Below, one piece after another: positions 24,398 to 32,009 of a stretch of 32,285 nt of DNA (within the stretch, counting starts at the first letter, position 1; every line of letters starts with the position of its first letter). The position numbers and the translations under genes are program-made. The notes under the pieces are model-generated. The model was given only the letters and a program-made list of their open reading frames with translations. It searched no databases and was not told the origin of the DNA. This DNA comes from Ferruginibacter sp. (GTDB lineage Bacteria; Bacteroidota; Bacteroidia; Chitinophagales; Chitinophagaceae). The DNA lies in NCBI GenBank assembly GCA_017988335.1, contig JAGNRZ010000016.1:1-32285 (forward strand). The letters run 5' to 3'.

Positions 24398-24883
24398 TTT
24401 TAACAAACAAAACGTACTAAAATCGGTACTGGGTATTTTTGTTACGCCTAAATTTCTAAGCATAGTAACTAGCTGCCCTCTATGATAAGTAGCATGGTTA
24501 AAAATATGTAACAACATTTGGTAAGTGGGTAATTTATATTGCTCCTTTTGCCTAATATAGGCAAACACATGCTGCAATTGTGCCTCTGTGCAACCATCAA
24601 TCCACTCTTTCCATTGCTGGCTTTGCTTTGTAAACTGGTTAACTAATTCGGTAAATGAGCCTTCAAATTTTTCACTTTCAATAACAATATTTTCAACAAG
24701 CTTGTGGCGTTTCCACCAAACTTCCTCTGCCAACCACATGTGCTGTATAGTTTTATATAAAGATGGAAAACTGCTTGGTATTTCCTTAGTGTAATTTTCT
24801 TCTGGCAATGTTTTAATAACATCCACTAACAATTTTGTAGCCCAAATATTATGTGCTGCATATTGTTGAAATAACTCCTTCAT
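24395..24883 (-). CDS. DinB family protein
   Basis: A 162-residue four-helix-bundle protein of the DinB/YfiT-like superfamily. The metal-ligand pattern is visible: QHMWLAEEVWWKRH in the second helix, and FNHATYHRGQLVTMLRNLG near the C-terminus, where the two His of NHATYHRGQ are the usual metal ligands. Members include DNA-damage-inducible proteins and thiol-dependent transferases; the actual reaction here is unknown. It is divergent from the PLP enzyme (52-nt gap) and convergent with the lipoprotein gene. Confidence 0.88.
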   Translation of the reverse strand: MKELFQQYAAHNIWATKLLVDVIKTLPEENYTKEIPSSFPSLYKTIQHMWLAEEVWWKRHKLVENIVIESEKFEGSFTELVNQFTKQSQQWKEWIDGCTEAQLQHVFAYIRQKEQYKLPTYQMLLHIFNHATYHRGQLVTMLRNLGVTKIPSTDFSTFCLLK

Positions 24884-24935
24884 AGTTTTGTATTTTTACA
24901 ATATTAAATATTACTTATTACAATAAAGATATTTT

Positions 24936-26162
24936 ATGTCTAAAAAAAATACACTCACAGGTTTTAGTTCTACTGCAATACATGCAGGTCACATAAAAGA
25001 TGGACAACATGCACATGTAACACCCATTTATGCAAGCAGTACATACACATTTGATAGTGCTGAGCAAGGCATGAATAGGTTTAACGGAACAGAACCTGGC
25101 TATATTTACAGCCGCTGGGGAAACCCCACCATTACCGAAGCCGAAGAAAAAATTAGTGCATTAGAAAGTTTTGGTTTGCAAAATAATGATGGTAGCCCAC
25201 TTGAGCTAAAAACCATTTTGCATAGTAGTGGCATGGCTGCATTAAGCACATTAATGATTGCCAATTTAAAGGCAGGCGATAAAATTCTTACCCATTTTAG
25301 CTTGTACGGCGGCACTCAAGAATTGGTTGAAAAAGTTTTGCCACCTTTAGGCATACAAGCCGTAATTGTTGATTTAAGAGATATAAACAAAGCACAAGAA
25401 GCGATAGAAGCAGATGCATCTATTAAAATGTTGTATTTAGAAACACCAGCTAACCCAACCATACAATGTGTAGATTTAGTAGAACTAACGGCAATTGGCA
25501 AACGAAATAACTTAATAGTAGCAGTAGATAATACTTTTGCTACGCCTTATTTGCAACAACCTTTTTTGTATGGGGTAGATTATGTTTTTCATAGCACAAC
25601 CAAATTTTTAAATGGGCATGGCACAGCAATTGGCGGAGCATTGATTGGTAAAGATTTGGAAAAGATGAAAACACATGTTACCAAAGTGCATCGTTTATTG
25701 GGCGGCAATAGCAATGCATTTGATGCTTTTTTATTATCGCAAGGCATGAAAACTTTAGAAGTACGTATGGAACGTCATTGCCATAATGCTATGGAAGTAG
25801 CCTCGTTTTTAGAACAACATACTGCCGTAAGTAAAGTAAATTATTTAGGACTTACTTCTCACCCCGATTATGCAGTAGCAGCCAAGCAAATGAAGCACCC
25901 AGGTGCTATGCTAAGCTTTGAATTAAAAGGCGGATTACAAGCTGGTAAAAGTTTTATAGACAAACTGCAAATGTGTGTAAGAGCAGTATCGTTAGGCACT
26001 TGCGATACGTTACTTAGCCACCCAGCCAGTATGACGCATTATGGTGTGCCTAAAGAAAAAAGAGAACAATATGGTATTACAGATGGGTTGATAAGAATGA
26101 GTGTAGGAATAGAAAATGTGCAAGATATTATTGCCGATTTGGAACAAGCGTTAACAAATTAA
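24936..26162 (+). CDS. Cys/Met metabolism PLP enzyme (trans-sulfuration family)
   Basis: A 408-residue fold-type I PLP enzyme. The PLP Schiff-base lysine is K223 in FHSTTKFLNGHG. Other family motifs are YIYSRWGNPT, SGMAAL, LYLETPANPTIQ, VAVDNTFATPYLQQP, and near the end LGTCDTLLSHPASMTHYGVPKEKR plus GLIRMSVGIENVQDIIADLEQAL. Members include methionine gamma-lyase, cystathionine gamma-synthase, cystathionine lyases and homocysteine synthases, which are hard to tell apart by eye. The resemblance to methionine gamma-lyase or cystathionine gamma-synthase seems greatest. No other sulfur-pathway gene is adjacent to decide it. Confidence 0.9.
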   Translation: MSKKNTLTGFSSTAIHAGHIKDGQHAHVTPIYASSTYTFDSAEQGMNRFNGTEPGYIYSRWGNPTITEAEEKISALESFGLQNNDGSPLELKTILHSSGMAALSTLMIANLKAGDKILTHFSLYGGTQELVEKVLPPLGIQAVIVDLRDINKAQEAIEADASIKMLYLETPANPTIQCVDLVELTAIGKRNNLIVAVDNTFATPYLQQPFLYGVDYVFHSTTKFLNGHGTAIGGALIGKDLEKMKTHVTKVHRLLGGNSNAFDAFLLSQGMKTLEVRMERHCHNAMEVASFLEQHTAVSKVNYLGLTSHPDYAVAAKQMKHPGAMLSFELKGGLQAGKSFIDKLQMCVRAVSLGTCDTLLSHPASMTHYGVPKEKREQYGITDGLIRMSVGIENVQDIIADLEQALTN

Positions 26163-26163
26163 A

Positions 26164-26187
26164 AATTAGGAATTAAGAATTAAGAAT
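26164..26187. repeat. GAATTAAGAATTAAGAAT array supplying a start codon region
   Basis: AATTAGGAATTAAGAATTAA then GAAT: the same array as near thyA (22007-22038). Its last bases form the first letters of the acetyltransferase ATG at 26186. Confidence 0.5.
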
Positions 26188-26689
26188 GATGGATGTGAAA
26201 ATTAGAAAAGCTGTTAAAGAAGATTGCCCTCGTATGATGGAGTTAATAAAAGAATTAGCTGAGTACGAAAAAGCACCCGATGCAGTAACTGTAGATTTTA
26301 ACCATTTTGTACAAAGCGGCTTTGGCGAAAAACCTGTTTGGTGGGCTTTTGTTGCCGAAGCCCCAATCGCTTCGGTCTCCGATACACCCTCTCCTTCAGG
26401 AGAGGGACGGGGTGAGGTTATTGCATTTGCCCTATACTACATACGCTATAGCACTTGGAAAGGCCAACGCCTTTACCTAGAAGATTTAATTGTTACCAAT
26501 AAAATGAGGGGACAAGGCATTGGCAAATTATTGCTAGATAGGCTGGTGCAAGAATGCAAGGAAAAAAACTACAGCGGTATAATGTGGCAAGTACTAGACT
26601 GGAACGAACCAGCAATAAATTTTTACAAAAAATATGGTAATGTAAATTTTGACGGTGAGTGGGTGAATTGCAGTATTGAAATAAAATAA
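26186..26689 (+). CDS. GNAT family N-acetyltransferase with in-frame repeat insertion
   Basis: A 167-residue acetyltransferase. The acetyl-CoA loop is RGQGIG (108-113), after a family core LYYIRYSTWKGQRLYLEDLIV; NEPAINFYKKYG follows. The pattern is like diamine/spermidine-type (SSAT-like) GNATs; the substrate is not certain. Residues about 60-77 (PIASVSDTPSPSGEGRGE) interrupt the strand where relatives read roughly 'VAE..G.IVGFALYY'. Bases 26387-26417 coding for part of it are a copy of the CCCTCTCC hairpin repeat seen before mnmA, so the insert looks like a mobile palindrome that kept the frame. Without it the length would be normal, about 150. The start may be this ATG or the next codon, also ATG. 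Confidence 0.88.
   Translation: MMDVKIRKAVKEDCPRMMELIKELAEYEKAPDAVTVDFNHFVQSGFGEKPVWWAFVAEAPIASVSDTPSPSGEGRGEVIAFALYYIRYSTWKGQRLYLEDLIVTNKMRGQGIGKLLLDRLVQECKEKNYSGIMWQVLDWNEPAINFYKKYGNVNFDGEWVNCSIEIK
26387..26417 (+). repeat. CCCTCTCC hairpin repeat inside a coding region
   Basis: CCCTCTCC, loop TTCA, GGAGAGGG (perfect 8-bp stem, 26387-26406), then ACGGGGTGAGG. It matches 22268-22300 nearly base for base and is translated as PSPSGEGRGE. A second small inverted repeat, CCGAAG/CTTCGG (26355-26360, 26370-26375), lies just before it and may mark the left edge of the insertion. Confidence 0.8.
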
Positions 26690-26729
26690 TTATCTTTAAT
26701 ATTGATAATTAAAACAAAAATAACCGTTT

Positions 26730-27239
26730 ATGAAACTTTTAAGTCCGGCTACCAAGGTTTTATCTGCAATAGTTTTGTGTTTAGCAATTTTTACTGGGTG
26801 TAAAAAAACTGAATCACAAAAAGTATTATCAAACGAAGAGTTTATTGAATATTCGGTTAATGGAACTCTGTATAAATTTAATATGCCTTTGGATAGTGTT
26901 TACTCAGATTCGGTTTTAGAAACATCTTCATTTATACAGTTAAAAAACGTTTTTGCTAATCGAATACCAACGAATAATACCGATATCTGTCGAATTGATT
27001 TTTTAAAAGCTGGGATAGCTTTGGGCTCAGCTCAAAAATTAAATTCTTTTTATACACTACAAACAAATTTTTATCCTTATTTCACCACATCTTCTAATAA
27101 TATTTATGTTAACATTACCGAGTATGGATTAGTTAATGAATATATGGCTGGTAATTTTTCGGCTACATTAACTGGGCCACCGCCTACTAACACAACTTAT
27201 AATGTTGATTGTAAATTTAGAGTAAGAAGAAGATTATAA
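26730..27239 (+). CDS. Small lipoprotein of unknown function
   Basis: A 169-residue lipoprotein: signal MKLLSPATKVLSAIVLCLA then IFTGC, lipidated at Cys24. The mature part has a beta-rich look (IEYSVNGTLYKFNMPLDS; IYVNITEYGLVNEYMAGNFSATL) and ends in a basic RVRRRL. The sequence YSVNGTLYKFN and the GNFSAT segment are reminiscent of small Bacteroidota lipoproteins of uncertain function. Its signal peptide is nearly the same as that of the next gene, 18 nt downstream, so the two probably share an ancestor for that segment and are likely co-transcribed. Confidence 0.7.
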   Translation: MKLLSPATKVLSAIVLCLAIFTGCKKTESQKVLSNEEFIEYSVNGTLYKFNMPLDSVYSDSVLETSSFIQLKNVFANRIPTNNTDICRIDFLKAGIALGSAQKLNSFYTLQTNFYPYFTTSSNNIYVNITEYGLVNEYMAGNFSATLTGPPPTNTTYNVDCKFRVRRRL

Positions 27240-27257
27240 TTAAAATAAAATAAGCAA

Positions 27258-29654
27258 ATGAAATTTTTTCATCCCACTACCAAACTATTATCTATTATAA
27301 CTTTGTGTCTAATCTTTTTTGCAGGTTGTTCTAAAACCGATGATTTATTAGAGCCTATTAAACCACCGTTAGAAAATCCTCCACCTGCAAATGATGCAGT
27401 AAAAGTAGCAGCCACAGTAACAGGTTCTGTAATAGATGAAAATAACAAACCCGTTGTTAACGCTACAGTAACCGCAGGTACAGCAACTACCACTACCGAT
27501 GCCATGGGTAATTTTTCGTTTAGAAATATTGTTATATCGGTTTTAAACGGAAGTGTTACCGTAAACAAAGCAGGTTATTTTAAAGGCATAAGAAATTTTG
27601 TAGCCGAAGAGGGAAAAAACAATTATGTAAAAATTCAATTAATAAAGCAAACGCTTACAGGTACTGTTGCATCTGCATCAGGCGGTGTAGTTACTACCAA
27701 TAACGCCACTATAACTTTCCCAGCCAATGCCTTTGTAACTGCCGCAGGTGCACTATACACAGGCAATGTAAAAGTATATGCTACTTGGATAGACCCAACC
27801 GCTGCTAACCTACCATTAGTAGTACCCGGCGATTTAAGAGGGTTAAATAGTAGCAATGGCGAATATTTATTAAAGAGCTACGGTATGGTAGGTGCAGAGT
27901 TAAAAGATGATAATGGTAATGTACTAAAAATAGCTCCTGGCAAAACAGCATCAATAAGTTTTCCTATACCAGCTTCTTTAGAAGCCACAGCACCAGCAAC
28001 TATACCACTTTGGCATTTTGATGAAACAACTAATCGTTGGAGAGAAGAAGGCACAGCAACTAAAACTGGTAATGCTTATGTAGGGCAAGTAAACAAATTT
28101 AGTTTTTGGAATGTAGATGTACCAGCCAATTTTGTGTACCTAGAAATGCGGTTGTTAAATAGTGCAAATAATTTACCATTAGCCAATACATTAGTTAAAA
28201 TAACTAGTTTGGCAACTAATACCTATGCATACGACCACACTAACGATAGTGGGTATGTAGCAGGCTATGTACCTAAAAACGAAAGCCTAAAATTAGAAGT
28301 AATAGCAGGTACAGCTTGTAATGCCAACACTGTTGTTTATACCCAAAACATTGGACCATATACCACTAATACCAGCTTAGGTAATATAAGTATAACACTA
28401 CCAGTTAATCAAGTTATAAACTTTACTGGTATTGTAAATGGCTGTAATAATTTACCAGTAAGTAATGGCTATGTAAGCCTTAGCCTTGCAAATGGTGCAA
28501 GCACTATTGCATATACCAATGCAAATGGAGCTGTAAATTTTAGTTTAGTTCATTGCGGAGGCTCTACAGCATACAGCTACAATGCTGTTGACCTTACAAA
28601 TGGTAATTATAGTAACACTGCCACTGGTACAGCAACTACCAGTACTGTAAATTTAGGCACCATCGCAGCATGTGGTAATACAATAAATTTAAGTGGTGTT
28701 TATATTGCAGGAGCAATAGATGGTAGAGCAGTGGTTTGGAAAGATGGGATACCTACTTTTTTAACTGGTGTCCCTGCAGGTGGAAGTTATGCTGCTGCAA
28801 CTAAAGTTATATTGTATAACAATGATGTTTATGTTTTAGGTATTTTTAATGATTCTACTGCCAATGGAGATATAGGAACAGTTAAATATTGGAAGAATGG
28901 AGTTGCAACTACTGTAGTTGCTGGACTTACAGGAGGGTTAATAGATGCAAGTTTTGATGTGTATAATAATGATGTTTATGTTACTTGTGTGTTAGATACT
29001 GTTGCAAATCAAAACAGATATTGGAAAAATGGGGTACCAGTTACTTTAAGTTTAGGACCATTTACGGGGGGGGCAGAGGTTTGGGATATTCAAGTAGTAA
29101 ATGGGAATGTATATGTAAGTGGTGATGCAAGTAGGGGATTCGAGTCACAAGTTGTATACTGGGTAAATGGACTTTTAAATGTAATGCCTAGCACATCTAC
29201 TTCTTGTTATTCAGAAGGCGGAATGTATGTAAGTGGTACTGACGTTTATATAGTAGGTAAGGATAGTTTAGATGAAGTGTATTGGAAAAATGGTATTCAA
29301 ACTATTTTGTCGAAAAATGTATCTTATAGTAGTGTTTCTGCTAATACAATTTTTGCTCAAAATAATGATGTATATGTAGCTGGTCATCATTATTTCAGTA
29401 CACCCAATATTGATTATAGAAATGCAACTTATTGGAAAAATAATTTGTTTAATATACTAACGAATTACAATAATGGCGAACAGGCTGACTTTATGGATAT
29501 ATTTGTAAAAAATAACATTGTGTATACTGTAGGTTATTCATATAATACACCCACCAGTGTGGTACCATTATATTTCCAAAATAATATATCAGTTCCATTA
29601 AGTGGAGTTAACAATGCACAAGAGGTTTTTTTAGGGGGCATTTTTGTACAATAA
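27258..29654 (+). CDS. Large lipoprotein with C-terminal seven-bladed propeller
   Basis: A 798-residue lipoprotein with signal MKFFHPTTKLLSIITLCLI then FFAGC (Cys24). Domains in order: a carboxypeptidase-regulatory-like beta domain (about 52-128; VTGSVIDENNKPVVNATVTAG), a region with ITFPANAF typical of ZU5-like domains (about 133-290), two further beta segments (LPLANTLVKITSL; LPVSNGYVSLSL), and from about 475 a set of seven units, each with a [ND]-[VI]-Y-[VI]-x-G strand followed by YWKNG. Seven such units and a final IFVQ strand suggest a seven-bladed propeller closed by the last strand. It is presumably displayed on the outer membrane; binding partner unknown. A terminator follows. Confidence 0.75.
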   Translation: MKFFHPTTKLLSIITLCLIFFAGCSKTDDLLEPIKPPLENPPPANDAVKVAATVTGSVIDENNKPVVNATVTAGTATTTTDAMGNFSFRNIVISVLNGSVTVNKAGYFKGIRNFVAEEGKNNYVKIQLIKQTLTGTVASASGGVVTTNNATITFPANAFVTAAGALYTGNVKVYATWIDPTAANLPLVVPGDLRGLNSSNGEYLLKSYGMVGAELKDDNGNVLKIAPGKTASISFPIPASLEATAPATIPLWHFDETTNRWREEGTATKTGNAYVGQVNKFSFWNVDVPANFVYLEMRLLNSANNLPLANTLVKITSLATNTYAYDHTNDSGYVAGYVPKNESLKLEVIAGTACNANTVVYTQNIGPYTTNTSLGNISITLPVNQVINFTGIVNGCNNLPVSNGYVSLSLANGASTIAYTNANGAVNFSLVHCGGSTAYSYNAVDLTNGNYSNTATGTATTSTVNLGTIAACGNTINLSGVYIAGAIDGRAVVWKDGIPTFLTGVPAGGSYAAATKVILYNNDVYVLGIFNDSTANGDIGTVKYWKNGVATTVVAGLTGGLIDASFDVYNNDVYVTCVLDTVANQNRYWKNGVPVTLSLGPFTGGAEVWDIQVVNGNVYVSGDASRGFESQVVYWVNGLLNVMPSTSTSCYSEGGMYVSGTDVYIVGKDSLDEVYWKNGIQTILSKNVSYSSVSANTIFAQNNDVYVAGHHYFSTPNIDYRNATYWKNNLFNILTNYNNGEQADFMDIFVKNNIVYTVGYSYNTPTSVVPLYFQNNISVPLSGVNNAQEVFLGGIFVQ

Positions 29655-29676
29655 TCAATTCTTACAAATATTTTAT

Positions 29677-29706
29677 AAGAGTGGGTAATATCCCACTCTT
29701 TTTATT
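29677..29706 (+). terminator. Rho-independent terminator after the propeller lipoprotein
   Basis: A 9-bp perfect stem AAGAGTGGG (29677-29685) with CCCACTCTT (29692-29700), loop TAATAT, then a T-run. It closes the two-lipoprotein unit. Confidence 0.9.
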
Positions 29707-29728
29707 TCCCCACACCCCACACAATCCT

Positions 29729-29736
29729 TAAATTTG
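29729..29736 (+). promoter_or_regulatory. TAnnTTTG -7 element before the DUF1016 remnant
   Basis: TAAATTTG matches the -7 consensus exactly, 19 nt before the ATG at 29756. No -33 box at usual spacing. The decayed gene seems to keep its promoter. Confidence 0.4.
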
Positions 29737-29755
29737 CACTCTACATAAAAAGTTA

Positions 29756-29986
29756 ATGGACAAACGGTTTGCCGATATAATTCTGCTAATAAAACAATCT
29801 CGGATTAATGCAATTAAAACTGTAAAAGCAGAGTTAATTACGCTGTATTGGAATGTAGGAAAGTATATTAGTATTAAAATTGAACAATCCGATTGGGGCG
29901 ATTCAGTTGTAGCAGAATTAGCTAAATATATTCAAAAAAATGAACCTGATATAAAAGGTTTCTCCGATAAAATATTTGGCGAATGA
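29756..29986 (+). pseudogene. DUF1016/YhcG nuclease remnant, N-terminal fragment
   Basis: This 76-codon frame gives the start of a DUF1016 (YhcG-like) protein: a helical DNA-binding N-terminal domain with ITLYWNVGKYISIKI and IQKNEPDIKGFSDK. It then breaks after GFSDK. In relatives the text runs GFSxxNLWRMxQFYETY. Shifting by one base at the A-run 29969-29972 restores NIWRMKQFYETYKE in the next frame. So one A seems lost from the run (four A where five would be in frame). Related proteins are accessory nucleases of unsettled role, often seen near restriction or defence genes. A one-base deletion in a homopolymer could also be a sequencing error. Confidence 0.75.
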
Positions 29987-30381
29987 AGCAGTTTTATGAG
30001 ACCTATAAAGAATTTCCAAAACTCTCAACACTGCTGAGAGAAATTAGCTGGTCTCATAATTTGGCTATTTTTTCTAGATGTAAAACATTGGAAGAAAGGG
30101 AATTTTATTTAAATATCACTAAAAAGGAAAATTTCAGTACCAGAGAGCTTGATAGACAAATTTCGGCTAGCCTTTTTGAAAGAACGATGATTGAAAAAGT
30201 AAAACTCTCATCAGCGTTGAGAGAAAATAAAAATAACCTAATAAATACATTAAAAGATAGTTATGTATTTGAATTTTTAAATTTGCCAGATACACATACA
30301 GAAAGCGAATTACAAATTGGACTAGTAAGACAAATGAAAAATTTTATGCTAGAACTTGGAAAAGAAACTGAAATTAAATAA
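29983..30381 (+). pseudogene. DUF1016/YhcG nuclease remnant, middle fragment
   Basis: The 132-codon frame continues the DUF1016 N-terminal domain (MKQFYETYKEFPKL, LREISWSHNLAIF, EREFYLNITKKENFSTRELDRQI) and the linker YVFEFLNLPDTHTESELQIGLVRQMKNFMLELGK. In full-length relatives (about 340-380 residues) the PDDEXK nuclease domain starts just there; here the text turns into ETEIK and stops. The catalytic domain is therefore missing, by deletion, in addition to the frameshift before it. Even if the frameshift were an error, the product would lack its nuclease. The icd ATG is 48 nt downstream. Confidence 0.75.
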
Positions 30382-30429
30382 TTATTGATAAAAAATTTAA
30401 TACTCAATAGGTATAAAGATAATTACATT

Positions 30430-31740
30430 ATGACACAAAAAATTACAATGGGCAGCAATGCCAAACTAAATGTTCCTAACAACCCAATTATTCCTTTTAT
30501 TGAAGGGGATGGCATAGGATCAGAAATTTGGAAAGTAGCAGCAAAAGTGTTTGATACCGCCGTAGAAAAAGCCTACAACGGCACTCGTAAAATTGAGTGG
30601 AAAGAAATGTTGGCTGGCGAAAAAGCATTTAAGCAAACAGGAGAGTGGTTACCTGTAGAAACCTTACAAATTGCAAAAGATTATATCGTTTCTATAAAAG
30701 GACCATTAACAACCCCAATTGGCGGTGGCATTCGTAGTTTAAATGTGGCTATGCGTCAAGATTTAGATTTGTATGCCTGTGTACGTCCAGTAAAATGGTT
30801 TAAAGGTGTGCCAAGCCCAGTAGTGCATCCAGAGCAGGTGGACATGACTATTTTTAGAGAAAATACCGAAGATATTTATGCTGGTATTGAATGGAAAGCT
30901 GGCTCACCCGAAGCTCAAAAATTTGAAAAGTTTTTGATAGAGGAAATGGGTGTAAAAAATGTACGTTTCCCTGGCGATAGTAGTTATGGTGTAAAACCTG
31001 TAAGCAACGAGGGCAGTAAGCGATTAGTAAGAGCAGCTATTGAATATGCATTAGAAAATAATTTGCCATCGGTAACGCTGGTACACAAAGGCAATATTAT
31101 GAAGTTTACCGAAGGTGGCTTTAAAACCTGGGGTTACGAAGTAGCAAGACAGGAATTTGGCGATAAAACCTTTACTTGGGATGAGTGGGATGAACTTAAA
31201 AAAGAACATGGCGAAGCACATGCAAACGAAGTGCAACGTAAAGCAATACACGAAGGTAAATTATTGGTGAAAGATTGTATTGCCGATAATTTTTTGCAGC
31301 AAATATTAATTGCTCCTAAAGATTTTTCGGTAGTAGCCACCCTTAACCTAAATGGCGATTATATTAGTGATGCACTAGCCGCAGAGGTTGGCGGTATTGG
31401 TATTGCACCGGGTGCAAATATTAATTACAAAACTGGTTATGCCGTATTTGAAGCTACACATGGTACAGCTCCAAAATTTGCTGGTACAAATAGTATGAAC
31501 CCCTCATCGGTAATTTTAAGCGGTTGTATGATGTTGGAATACATGGGGTGGAAAGAAGCCGCTGATTTAATTACCACTGCACTACAAGCTACCATAATGC
31601 GTAAAACTGTTACAATAGATTTTTATAACTTAATGACAGGTGCCACATTGCTAAAAACTACTGAATTTGGCGATGCCATTATTGAAAATATGGGAGTGGT
31701 AACGACAGATGTACAGTTGAAGAAGAGTAGTAGTTTGTAA
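30430..31740 (+). CDS. icd: Isocitrate dehydrogenase (NADP-type)
   Basis: Converts isocitrate to 2-oxoglutarate with CO2 release in the TCA cycle, giving NADPH. I start at the ATG at 30430 (436 residues, [20 protein letters not shown]), since the upstream open frame has no ATG and no family match. Seen motifs: [39 protein letters not shown] (the Ser that in E. coli is phosphorylated is in this loop), [14 protein letters not shown], and [51 protein letters not shown]. The last motif fits dimeric NADP enzymes of the E. coli type. Cofactor preference is inferred. The gene follows the DUF1016 remnant on the same strand. Confidence 0.93.
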   Translation: MTQKITMGSNAKLNVPNNPIIPFIEGDGIGSEIWKVAAKVFDTAVEKAYNGTRKIEWKEMLAGEKAFKQTGEWLPVETLQIAKDYIVSIKGPLTTPIGGGIRSLNVAMRQDLDLYACVRPVKWFKGVPSPVVHPEQVDMTIFRENTEDIYAGIEWKAGSPEAQKFEKFLIEEMGVKNVRFPGDSSYGVKPVSNEGSKRLVRAAIEYALENNLPSVTLVHKGNIMKFTEGGFKTWGYEVARQEFGDKTFTWDEWDELKKEHGEAHANEVQRKAIHEGKLLVKDCIADNFLQQILIAPKDFSVVATLNLNGDYISDALAAEVGGIGIAPGANINYKTGYAVFEATHGTAPKFAGTNSMNPSSVILSGCMMLEYMGWKEAADLITTALQATIMRKTVTIDFYNLMTGATLLKTTEFGDAIIENMGVVTTDVQLKKSSSL

Positions 31741-31764
31741 GCTGGTTTTAAAAGTATGTTTTGC

Positions 31765-31796
31765 TTTGGCAATGTGTATGGATTTCGATATATTTG
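31765..31796 (+). promoter_or_regulatory. Promoter of the vapBC-type operon
   Basis: TTTG at 31765-31768, a 20-nt spacer, and TATATTTG at 31789-31796. Both halves and the spacing fit the Bacteroidota consensus TTTG-N19-21-TAnnTTTG, the best such match in the window. It leaves a 21-nt gap before the ATG at 31818. Confidence 0.65.
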
Positions 31797-31817
31797 TGTA
31801 TAGTAAATTAAGTTAAA

Positions 31818-32009
31818 ATGAGAACAAATATTGATATCGATGACAAGTTGCTTAAAGAAGCAATGAAATATGTTAAATTATCTAGTAAGAAGGAATTGGT
31901 CAATCATGCTTTAGATGAGCTTATACGTTTAGAAAAAAGAAAAAAATTAATGGCCTTAAAAGGCAAAATAAATTGGGTAGGTAATTTAGATGAAATGAGG
32001 TCAATATGA
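31818..32009 (+). CDS. VapB-type antitoxin
   Basis: A 63-residue protein with the N-terminal strand and helices of the ribbon-helix-helix VapB/DUF2191 group (MRTNIDIDDKLLKEAMKY, then SSKKELVNHALDELIRLEKRKK). The C-terminal WVGNLDEMR segment is the piece that binds and blocks the toxin in relatives. It should also bind DNA and repress its own promoter. The stop overlaps the next start by 4 nt (ATGA at 32006-32009), the usual toxin-antitoxin arrangement. Confidence 0.88.
   Translation: MRTNIDIDDKLLKEAMKYVKLSSKKELVNHALDELIRLEKRKKLMALKGKINWVGNLDEMRSI

Noticed and set aside
30385-30429. A longer start for isocitrate dehydrogenase
   Set aside because: It starts with TTG and adds residues with no similarity to the family; the ATG at 30430 fits.
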